This document shows positions 53,745-64,000 of a DNA stretch of 64,000 bases, piece after piece. Origin of the DNA: Lathyrus oleraceus (lineage: Eukaryota > Streptophyta > Magnoliopsida > Fabales > Fabaceae); contig NC_066585.1 in the NCBI RefSeq assembly GCF_024323335.1, forward strand, positions 537,913,769 through 537,977,768, read 5' to 3'. The notes under the pieces were generated by a model. The model saw nothing but the letters and a program-made list of their open reading frames with translations, did no database searches and was not told the origin of the DNA. Both the position numbers and the translations under genes were made by a program. Each line of letters begins with the position of its first letter. Positions within the stretch are counted from its first letter, which is position 1.

Positions 53745-55609
53745 CCCTAAGTAGCAAAGTTAAAGTACTAAAAATTAATGATTCATATTTTATATAAATG
53801 GTTAATAAGTGAAATTACATAATAAAACTCAATTTTATTTGTATTCGTCATATTCACATTGTATTATGGTATATTATATGTAAAAAAAATTAATCTTTTT
53901 CTTCTCGATCCCCATATTTTAGGTTTCTTCATCACTAAGCAACAAAATGAAAAAACTATAAATGAATGATTCAAATTATATATAAATGGGTAACAAGTGA
54001 AATTACATCATCAAGATCAATATTATTTGTATTCGGCATATTCACATTGTATTATGGTTTATTATATCTAAATAAAATCGATAATTTTCTTCTCCATCAC
54101 CAAATTTTAGGTTTCTTCATCACCAAGTAACAAAATTAAAGGACTATAAAGTAATGATTCATATTATATATAAATGGTTAATAAGTGAAATTAAGTAATA
54201 AAGCTCAATATTATTTGTATTCATCATATTCACATTGTATTATGGTATATTATATGTAAAAAAAAATTAATATTTTTTTTCTCCATCACCAAATTTTAGG
54301 TTTCTTCATCACTAAGCAACAAAGTGAAAAAAAAATATAAATGAATGATTCATATTATATATAAATGGGGAACAACTTAAATTACATAATCAAGATCAAT
54401 ATGATTTGTATTCGGCATATTCACATTGTATTATGGTATAAAATATGTAAATAAATTCAATAATTTTCTGCTTCATCACCAAATTTTAGGTTTCTTCATC
54501 CCTAAGTAACAAAGTTAAAGTACTATAAATTAATGATTCATATTATATATAAATGATTAATAAGTGAAATTACATAATAAAACTCAATTTTATTTGTATT
54601 CGTCATATTCGTCATATTTTATATGATTTTTTTTTCTTCTCGATCACCAAATTTTAGGTTTCTTCATCACTAAGCAACAAATTGAAAAAACTATAAATGA
54701 ATGATTCATATTATATATAAATGGGTAACAAGTGAAATTACTTAATCAAGATCAATATTATTTGTATTTGGCATATTCACATTGTATTATGGTAGATTAT
54801 ATGTAAATAAATTCAATAATTTTCTTCTCCATCACCAAATTTTGCGTTTCTTCATCACTAATTAACAAAGTTAAAGGACTATAAATTAATGATTCTTATT
54901 ATATATAAATGGTTAACAACTGAAATTACATAATAAAGCTCTATATTATTTGTATTCGATATATTCACATTATATTATGGTATATTATATGTAAAAAAGA
55001 TTTTAATATTTTTTTTCTCCATCACCAAATTTTAGGTTTCTTCATCACTAAGCAACAAAGTTAAAAAAACTATAAATGAATGATTCATATTATATATAAT
55101 TAGGTAACAAGTGAATTTACATAGTCAAGATCAACATTATTCGTATTCGGCAATTTCACATTGTATTATGGTATATTATATGTAAACTAAATTCAATAAT
55201 TTTCTTCTCCATCACCAAATTTAAGGTTTCTTCATCACTAAGTAACAAAGTTGAAGGATTATAAATTAATGATTCATATTATATATAAACGGTTAATAAG
55301 TGAAATTACGTAATAAAGCTCAATTGTAATTGTATTTGTCATATTCACACTGTATTATGGTATATTATATGTAAACAAAATTAATATTTTCTTCTCCATC
55401 ACCAAATTTTAGGTTTCTTCATCACTAAGCAATAAAGTGAAAAAATATAAATGAATGATTCATATTATATGTAAATGGGTAACAACCTAAATTACATAAT
55501 CAAGATCAATACTATTTGTATTCGGCATATTTACATTGTATTACGGTATAAAATATGTAAATAAATTCGATAATTTTCTTCTCCATCACCAAATTTTAGG
55601 TTTCTTCAT
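53745..55609. repeat. Block D unit 4
   Basis: Variant states: 'ggcaatttcac' near 55148 with 'gtaaactaaattc', 'gtcatattcacac' and 'gtaaacaaaatt'. Its last monomer has 'tatgtaaatggg', 'aacaacctaaatt' and 'caatactatttg' (55470-55516), shared with units 6 and 8. Confidence 0.9.
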
Positions 55610-57471
55610 CCCTAAGTAGCAAAGTTAAAGTACTAAAAATTAATGATTCATATTTTATATAAATGGTTAATAAGTGAAATTACATAATAAAACTCAATTT
55701 TATTTGTATTCGTCATATTCACATTGTATTATGGTATATTATATGTAAAAAAAATTAATCTTTTTCTTCTCGATCCCCATATTTTAGGTTTCTTCATCAC
55801 TAAGCAACAAAATGAAAAAACTATAAATGAATGATTCAAATTATATATAAATGGGTAACAAGTGAAATTACATCATCAAGATCAATATTATTTGTATTCG
55901 GCATATTCACATTGTATTATGGTTTATTATATCTAAATAAAATCGATAATTTTCTTCTCCATCACCAAATTTTAGGTTTCTTCATCACCAAGTAACAAAA
56001 TTAAAGGACTATAAAGTAATGATTCATATTATATATAAATGGTTAATAAGTGAAATTAAGTAATAAAGCTCAATATTATTTGTATTCATCATATTCACAT
56101 TGTATTATGGTATATTATATGTAAAAAAAATTAATATTTTTTTCTCCATCACCAAATTTTAGGTTTCTTCATCACTAAGCAACAAAGTGAAAAAAAAATA
56201 TAAATGAATGATTCATATTATATATAAATGGGGAACAACTTAAATTACATAATCAAGATCAATATGATTTGTATTCGGCATATTCACATTGTATTATGGT
56301 ATAAAATATGTAAATAAATTCAATAATTTTCTGCTTCATCACCAAATTTTAGGTTTCTTCATCCCTAAGTAACAAAGTTAAAGTACTATAAATTAATGAT
56401 TCATATTATATATAAATGATTAATAAGTGAAATTACATAATAAAACTCAATTTTATTTGTATTCGTCATATTCGTCATATTTTATATGATTTTTTTTTCT
56501 TCTCGATCACCAAATTTTAGGTTTCTTCATCACTAAGCAACAAATTGAAAAAACTATAAATGAATGATTCATATTATATATAAATGGGTAACAAGTGAAA
56601 TTACTTAATCAAGATCAATATTATTTGTATTTGGCATATTCACATTGTATTATGGTAGATTATATGTAAATAAATTCAATAATTTTCTTCTCCATCACCA
56701 AATTTTGCGTTTCTTCATCACTAATTAACAAAGTTAAAGGACTATAAATTAATGATTCTTATTATATATAAATGGTTAACAACTGAAATTACATAATAAA
56801 GCTCTATATTATTTGTATTCGATATATTCACATTATATTATGGTATATTATATGTAAAAAAGATTTTAATATTTTTTTTCTCCATCACCAAATTTTAGGT
56901 TTCTTCATCACTAAGCAACAAAGTTAAAAAAACTATAAATGAATGATTCATATTATATATAATTAGGTAACAAGTGAATTTACATAGTCAAGATCAACAT
57001 TATTCGTATTCGACAATTTCACATTGTATTATGGTATATTATATGTAAATAAATTCAATAATTTTCTTCTCCATCACCAAATTTAAGGTTTCTTCATCAC
57101 TAAGTAACAAAGTTGAAGGATTATAAATTAATGATTCATATTATATATAAACGGTTAATAAGTGAAATTACGTAATAAAGCTCAATTGTAATTGTATTTG
57201 TCATATTCACACTGTATTATGGTATATTATATGTAAACAAAATTAATATTTTCTTCTCCATCACCAAATTTTAGGTTTCTTCATCACTAAGCAATAAAGT
57301 GAAAAAATATAAATGAATGATTCATATTATATATAAATGGGTAACAACTTAAATTACATAATCAAGATCAATATTATTTGTATTCGGCATATTTACATTG
57401 TATTACGGTATAAAATATGTAAATAAATTCGATAATTTTCTTCTCCATCACCAAATTTTAGGTTTCTTCAT
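55610..57471. repeat. Block D unit 5
   Basis: Variant states: 'gacaatttcac' near 57011, 'gtaaataaattc', 'gtcatattcacac' and 'gtaaacaaaatt'. The last monomer has the common 'atataaatggg ... caacttaaatt' form. Confidence 0.9.
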
Positions 57472-59332
57472 CCCTAAGTAGCAAAGTTAAAGTACTAAAA
57501 ATTAATGATTCATATTTTATATAAATGGTTAATAAGTGAAATTACATAATAAAACTCAATTTTATTTGTATTCGTCATACTCACATTGTATTATGGTATA
57601 TTATATGTAAAAAAATTAATCTTTTTCTTCTCGATCCCCATATTTTAGGTTTCTTCATCACTAAGCAACAAAATGAAAAAACTGTAAATGAATGATTCAA
57701 ATTATATATAAATGGGTAACAAGTGAAATTACATCATCAAGATCAATATTATTTGTATTCGGCATATTCACATTGTATTATGGTTTATTATATCTAAATA
57801 AAATCGATAATTTTCTTCTCCATCACCAAATTTTAGGTTTCTTCATCACCAAGTAACAAAATTAAAGGACTATAAAGTAATGATTCATATTATATATAAA
57901 TGGTTAATAAGTGAAATTAAGTAATAAAGCTCAATATTATTTGTATTCATCATATTCACATTGTATTATGGTATATTATATGTAAAAAAAATTAATATTT
58001 TTTTTCTCCATCACCAAATTTTAGGTTTCTTCATCACTAAGCAACAAAGTGAAAAAAAAATATAAATGAATGATTCATATTATATATAAATGGGGAACAA
58101 CTTAAATTACATAATCAAGATCAATATGATTTGTATTCGGCATATTCACATTGTATTATGGTATAAAATATGTAAATAAATTCAATAATTTTCTGCTTCA
58201 TCACCAAATTTTAGGTTTCTTCATCCCTAAGTAACAAAGTTAAAGTACTATAAATTAATGATTCATATTATATATAAATGATTAATAAGTGAAATTACAT
58301 AATAAAACTCAATTTTATTTGTATTCGTCATATTCGTCATATTTTATATGATTTTTTTTTCTTCTCGATCACCAAATTTTAGGTTTCTTCATCACTAAGC
58401 AACAAATTGAAAAAACTATAAATGAATGATTCATATTATATATAAATGGGTAACAAGTGAAATTACTTAATCAAGATCAATATTATTTGTATTTGGCATA
58501 TTCACATTGTATTATGGTAGATTATATGTAAATAAATTCAATAATTTTCTTCTCCATCACCAAATTTTGCGTTTCTTCATCACTAATTAACAAAGTTAAA
58601 GGACTATAAATTAATGATTCTTATTATATATAAATGGTTAACAACTGAAATTACATAATAAAGCTCTATATTATTTGTATTCGATATATTCACATTATAT
58701 TATGGTATATTATATGTAAAAAAGATTTTAATATTTTTTTTCTCCATCACCAAATTTTAGGTTTCTTCATCACTAAGCAACAAAGTTAAAAAAACTATAA
58801 ATGAATGATTCATATTATATATAATTAGGTAACAAGTGAATTTACATAGTCAAGATCAACATTATTCGTATTCGACAATTTCACATTGTATTATGGTATA
58901 TTATATGTAAATAAATTCAATAATTTTCTTCTCCATCACCAAATTTAAGGTTTCTTCATCACTAAGTAACAAAGTTGAAGGATTATAAATTAATGATTCA
59001 TATTATATATAAACGGTTAATAAGTGAAATTACGTAATAAAGCTCAATTGTAATTGTATTTGTAATATTCACACTGTATTATGGTATATTATATGTAAAA
59101 AAATTAATATTTTCTTCTCCATCACCAAATTTTAGGTTTCTTCATCACTAAGCAATAAAGTGAAAAAATATAAATGAATGATTCATATTATATGTAAATG
59201 GGTAACAACCTAAATTACATAATCAAGATCAATACTATTTGTATTTGGCATATTTACATTGTATTACGGTATAAAATATGTAAATAAATTCGATAATTTT
59301 CTTCTCCATCACCAAATTTTAGGTTTCTTCAT
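57472..59332. repeat. Block D unit 6
   Basis: Combines 'gtcatactcac' (as in unit 1), 'aactgtaaatg' (as in unit 2), 'gtaatattcacac' with 'gtaaaaaaatt' (as in units 2 and 8) and 'aacaacctaaatt' with 'caatactatttg' (as in units 4 and 8). A clear mosaic. Confidence 0.9.
58444..58820. repeat. Representative A-B monomer dimer
   Basis: Example of the basic unit. The type A monomer (58444-58631, about 188 bp) has 'gggtaacaag', 'aatcaagatc', 'gtaaataaattcaataat' and ends in 'ctataaattaatg'. The type B monomer (about 58632-58820) has 'ggttaacaac', 'aataaagctc', 'gtaaaaaagattttaat' and ends in 'ctataaatgaatg'. These diagnostic words alternate in most of the window, which shows a dimeric organisation of about 375 bp beneath the longer HOR periods. 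Confidence 0.85.
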
Positions 59333-61195
59333 CCCTAAGTAGCAAAGTTAAAGTACTAAAAATTAATGATTCATATTTTATATAAATGGTTAATAAGTGA
59401 AATTACATAATAAAACTCAATTTTATTTGTATTCGTCATATTCACATTGTATTATGGTATATTATATGTAAAAAAAATAATCTTTTTCTTCTCGATCCCC
59501 ATATTTTAGGTTTCTTCATCACTAAGCAACAAAATGAAAAAACTATAAATGAATGATTCAAATTATATATAAATGGGTAACAAGTGAAATTACATCATCA
59601 AGATCAATATTATTTGTATTCGGCATATTCACATTGTATTATGGTTTATTATATCTAAATAAAATCGATAATTTTCTTCTCCATCACCAAATTTTAGGTT
59701 TCTTCATCACCAAGTAACAAAATTAAAGGACTATAAAGTAATGATTCATATTATATATAAATGGTTAATAAGTGAAATTAAGTAATAAAGCTCAATATTA
59801 TTTGTATTCATCATATTCACATTGTATTATGGTATATTATATGTAAAAAAAAATTAATATTTTTTTTCTCCATCACCAAATTTTAGGTTTCTTCATCACT
59901 AAGCAACAAAGTGAAAAAAAAATATAAATGAATGATTCATATTATATATAAATGGGGAACAACTTAAATTACATAATCAAGATCAATATGATTTGTATTC
60001 GGCATATTCACATTGTATTATGGTATAAAATATGTAAATAAATTCAATAATTTTCTGCTTCATCACCAAATTTTAGGTTTCTTCATCCCTAAGTAACAAA
60101 GTTAAAGTACTATAAATTAATGATTCATATTATATATAAATGATTAATAAGTGAAATTACATAATAAAACTCAATTTTATTTGTATTCGTCATATTCGTC
60201 ATATTTTATATGATTTTTTTTTCTTCTCGATCACCAAATTTTAGGTTTCTTCATCACTAAGCAACAAATTGAAAAAACTATAAATGAATGATTCATATTA
60301 TATATAAATGGGTAACAAGTGAAATTACTTAATCAAGATCAATATTATTTGTATTTGGCATATTCACATTGTATTATGGTAGATTATATGTAAATAAATT
60401 CAATAATTTTCTTCTCCATCACCAAATTTTGCGTTTCTTCATCACTAATTAACAAAGTTAAAGGACTATAAATTAATGATTCTTATTATATATAAATGGT
60501 TAACAACTGAAATTACATAATAAAGCTCTATATTATTTGTATTCGATATATTCACATTATATTATGGTATATTATATGTAAAAAAGATTTTAATATTTTT
60601 TTTCTCCATCACCAAATTTTAGGTTTCTTCATCACTAAGCAACAAAGTTAAAAAAACTATAAATGAATGATTCATATTATATATAATTAGGTAACAAGTG
60701 AATTTACATAGTCAAGATCAACATTATTCGTATTCGACAATTTCACATTGTATTATGGTATATTATATGTAAATAAATTCAATAATTTTCTTCTCCATCA
60801 CCAAATTTAAGGTTTCTTCATCACTAAGTAACAAAGTTGAAGGATTATAAATTAATGATTCATATTATATATAAACGGTTAATAAGTGAAATTACGTAAT
60901 AAAGCTCAATTGTAATTGTATTTGTCATATTCACACTGTATTATGGTATATTATATGTAAACAAAATTAATATTTTCTTCTCAATCCCCAAATTTTAGGT
61001 TTCTTCTTCACTAAGCAATAAAGTGAAAAAATATAAATGAATGATTCATATTATATATAAATGGGTAACAACTTAAATTACATAATCAAGATCAATACTA
61101 TTTGTATTTGGCATATTTACATTGTATTACGGTATAAAATATGTAAATAAATTCAATAATTTTCTTCTCCATCACCAAATTTTAGGTTTCTTCAT
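59333..61195. repeat. Block D unit 7
   Basis: Variant states: 'gacaatttcac' near 60735, 'gtcatattcacac' and 'gtaaacaaaatt'. Private changes near 60980-61010: 'ctcaatccccaaatt' and 'tttcttcttcac'. Its end has 'caatactatttg' but with 'aacaacttaaatt', so a different combination from units 4, 6 and 8. Confidence 0.9.
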
Positions 61196-62873
61196 CCCTA
61201 AGTAGCAAAGTTAAAGTACTAAAAATTAATGATTCATATTTTATATAAATGGTTAATAAGTGAAATTACATAATAAAACTCAATTTTATTTGTATTCGGC
61301 ATATTCACATTGTATTATGGTTTATTATATCTAAATAAAATCGATAATTTTCTTCTCCATCACCAAATTTTAGGTTTCTTCATCACCAAGTAACAAAATT
61401 AAAGGACTATAAAGTAATGATTCATATTATATATAAATGGTTAATAAGTGAAATTAAGTAATAAAGCTCAATATTATTTGTATTCATCATAATCACATTG
61501 AATTATGGTATATTATATGTAAAAAAAAATTAATATTTTTTTTTCTCCATCACCAAATTTTAGGTTTCTTCATCACTAAGCAACAAAGTGAAAAAAAAAT
61601 ATAAATGAATGATTCATATTATATATAAATGGGGAACAACTTAAATTACATAATCAAGATCAATATGATTTGTATTCGGCATATTCACATTGTATTATGG
61701 TATAAAATATGTAAATAAATTCAATAATTTTCTGCTTCATCACCAAATTTTAGGTTTCTTCATCCCTAAGTAACAAAGTTAAAGTACTATAAATTAATGA
61801 TTCATATTATATATAAATGATTAATAAGTGAAATTACATAATAAAACTCAATTTTATTTGTATTCGTCATATTCGTCATATTTTATATGATTTTTTTTTC
61901 TTCTCGATCACCAAATTTTAGGTTTCTTCATCACTAAGCAACAAATTGAAAAAACTATAAATGAATGATTCATATTATATATAAATGGGTAACAAGTGAA
62001 ATTACTTAATCAAGATCAATATTATTTGTATTTGGCATATTCACATTGTATTATGGTAGATTATATGTAAATAAATTCAATAATTTTCTTCTCCATCACC
62101 AAATTTTGCGTTTCTTCATCACTAATTAACAAAGTTAAAGGACTATAAATTAATGATTCTTATTATATATAAATGGTTAACAACTGAAATTACATAATAA
62201 AGCTCTATATTATTTGTATTCGATATATTCACATTATATTATGGTATATTATATGTAAAAAAGATTTTAATATTTTTTTTCTCCATCACCAAATTTTAGG
62301 TTTCTTCATCACTAAGCAACAAAGTTAAAAAAACTATAAATGAATGATTCATATTATATATAATTAGGTAACAAGTGAATTTACATAGTCAAGATCAACA
62401 TTATTCGTATTCGACAATTTCACATTGTATTATGGTATATTATATGTAAACTAAATTCAATAATTTTCTTCTCCATCACCAAATTTAAGGTTTCTTCATC
62501 ACTAAGTAACAAAGTTGAAGGATTATAAATTAATGATTCATATTATATATAAACGGTTAATAAGTGAAATTACGTAATAAAGCTCAATTGTAATTGTATT
62601 TGTAATATTCACACTGTATTATGGTATATTATATGTAAAAAAAATTAATATTTTCTTCTCCATCACCAAATTTTAGGTTTCTTCATCACTAAGCAATAAA
62701 GTGAAAAAATATAAATGAATGATTCATATTATATGTAAATGGGTAACAACCTAAATTACATAATCAAGATCAATACTATTTGTATTTGGCATATTTACAT
62801 TGTATTACGGTATAAAATATGTATATAAATTCGATAATTTTCTTCTCCATCACCAAATTTTAGGTTTCTTCAT
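61196..62873. repeat. Block D unit 8 (9-mer, one monomer deleted)
   Basis: 1678 bp instead of about 1863. At 61284-61298 the B monomer 'caattttatttgtattcg' switches to the A monomer 'gcatattcacatt ... ggtttattatatc'. The 'cgatccccatatttt' monomer part and the first half of the next A monomer are skipped, about 187 bp in all. The shared 'ttatttgtattcg' at both sides would serve as crossover site. Later variant states: 'gtaaactaaattc', 'gtaatattcacac', 'aacaacctaaatt'. Confidence 0.9.
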
Positions 62874-64000
62874 CCCTAAGTAGCAAAGTTAAAGTACTAA
62901 AAATTAATGATTCATATTTTATATAAATGGTTAATAAGTGAAATTACATAATAAAACTCAATTTTATTTGTATTCGTCATATTCACATTGTATTATGGTA
63001 TATTATATGTAAAAAAAAATAATCTTTTTCTTCTCGATCCCCATATTTTAGGTTTCTTCATCACTAAGCAACAAAATGAAAAAACTATAAATGAATGATT
63101 CAAATTATATATAAATGGGTAACAAGTGAAATTACATCATCAAGATCAATATTATTTGTATTCGGCATATTCACATTGTATTATGGTTTATTATATCTAA
63201 ATAAAATCGATAATTTTCTTCTCCATCACCAAATTTTAGGTTTCTTCATCACCAAGTAACAAAATTAAAGGACTATAAAGTAATGATTCATATTATATAT
63301 AAATGGTTAATAAGTGAAATTAAGTAATAAAGCTCAATATTATTTGTATTCATCATATTCACATTGTATTATGGTATATTATATGTAAAAAAAAATTAAT
63401 ATCTTTTTTTCTCCATCACCAAATTTTAGGTTTCTTCATCACTAAGCAACAAAGTGAAAAAAAATATAAATGAATGATTCATATTATATATAAATGGGGA
63501 ACAACTTAAATTACATAATCAAGATCAATATGATTTGTATTCGGCATATTCACATTGTATTATGGTATAAAATATGTAAATAAATTCAATAATTTTCTGC
63601 TTCATCACCAAATTTTAGGTTTCTTCATCCCTAAGTAACAAAGTTAAAGTACTATAAATTAATGATTCATATTATATATAAATGATTAATAAGTGAAATT
63701 ACATAATAAAACTCAATTTTATTTGTATTCGTCATATTCGTCATATTTTATATGATTTTTTTTTCTTCTCGATCACCAAATTTTAGGTTTCTTCATCACT
63801 AAGCAACAAATTGAAAAAACTATAAATGAATGATTCATATTATATATAAATGGGTAACAAGTGAAATTACTTAATCAAGATCAATATTATTTGTATTTGG
63901 CATATTCACATTGTATTATGGTAGATTATATGTAAATAAATTCAATAATTTTCTTCTCCATCACCAAATTTTGCGTTTCTTCATCACTAATTAACAAAGT
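62874..64000. repeat. Block D unit 9 (cut by window end)
   Basis: Six monomers follow the normal order up to 'aattaacaaagt' at 64000. The deleted monomer of unit 8 is present here ('cgatccccatatttt' near 63036), so the loss is confined to unit 8. Confidence 0.9.

Larger units (their letters stand above)
40565..64000. repeat. Satellite array, right part (same family, same orientation)
   Basis: The same monomer family resumes immediately after the LTR insertion, in the same orientation and at the same monomer position ('aaatt' then 'ttaggtttcttc'). So the two parts were one array before the insertion. The first 7.6 kb is irregular and more diverged. From 48154 to the end the array is a highly uniform 10-mer higher-order repeat. 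The array runs off the right end of the window in mid-monomer, and also starts in mid-array at position 1, so its true size is unknown. No gene is seen. Confidence 0.98.
48154..64000. repeat. HOR block D: about 1.863-kb 10-mer units
   Basis: 'ccctaagtagc' marks unit starts at 48154, 50018, 51883, 53745, 55610, 57472, 59333, 61196 and 62874. Intervals are 1864, 1865, 1862, 1865, 1862, 1861, 1863 and 1678 bp. Units read almost identically, with a handful of substitutions and run-length differences each, so this is the youngest or most homogenised block. It runs off the window end. Confidence 0.92.

Noticed and set aside
1..64000. CRISPR array
   Set aside because: The repeats are head-to-tail monomers without unique spacers, 187 bp long and AT-rich, and no cas genes are present; this is satellite DNA.
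1..64000. CENP-B box in the monomer
   Set aside because: The CG in 'tattcggcat' lacks the other conserved positions of the CENP-B box, and plants are not known to use it.
1..64000. Centromere identity
   Set aside because: HOR structure and size fit a centromeric satellite, but the same is seen in subtelomeric and interstitial arrays; sequence alone cannot decide.
1..64000. Organellar or bacterial origin because of the high AT content
   Set aside because: There are no genes in 64 kb and there is HOR structure plus a plant LTR, so nuclear heterochromatin is the reasonable reading.
1..64000. Telomeric repeats
   Set aside because: 'tttaggttt' occurs once per monomer and resembles part of the plant telomere repeat TTTAGGG, but it never occurs in tandem.

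Overview
This window looks like nuclear plant heterochromatin. It is one very long tandem array of an AT-rich satellite monomer of about 187 bp, interrupted once by a retrotransposon-derived insertion at 38314-40559. I see no protein-coding gene, rRNA, functional tRNA or CRISPR array. The insertion has an LTR-type body with 5-bp target duplications, TGTAAYACCC/GGGTGTTACA-like termini, a tRNA-like Pol III segment and GTTAACCGGTTAAC palindromes. From general familiarity I associate those palindromes with legume repeats, so a legume is a tentative guess. I did not recognise the satellite as a named family.

Layout: (A) 1-20834 is a higher-order repeat (HOR) array whose units come in two lengths, about 2.23 kb (S, 12 monomers) and about 2.61 kb (L, 14 monomers), in the order S L S L S L L S plus a shortened last unit. 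(B) 20835-36541 is a related array of about 1.50 kb (8-mer) and 1.87 kb (10-mer) units. (C) 36542-38308 and 40565-48153 hold more diverged, less regular monomers, with the LTR insertion, truncated monomers and an imperfect segmental duplication. (D) 48154-64000 is a very homogeneous array of about 1.863 kb 10-mer units, with one 9-mer unit at 61196-62873.

Two monomer types alternate through most of the array. Type A has 'gggtaacaa', 'aatcaagatc' and 'gtaaataaattc'. Type B has 'ggttaataag', 'aataaagctc' and 'gtaaaaaa...aatattt'. The basic unit is therefore an A-B dimer of about 375 bp, which explains why HOR lengths are even (8, 10, 12, 14) and differ by two monomers. The odd 9-mer comes from an out-of-register event that fused a B monomer to an A monomer.

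The window records satellite evolution: two-monomer gains and losses, a short deletion between internal direct repeats whose undeleted counterpart survives elsewhere, a gene-conversion-like patch, mosaic variants among nearly identical units, and decay of a conserved CpG. Positions and unit lengths were counted by hand from the sequence; identity statements are from reading aligned stretches, not from a computed alignment.
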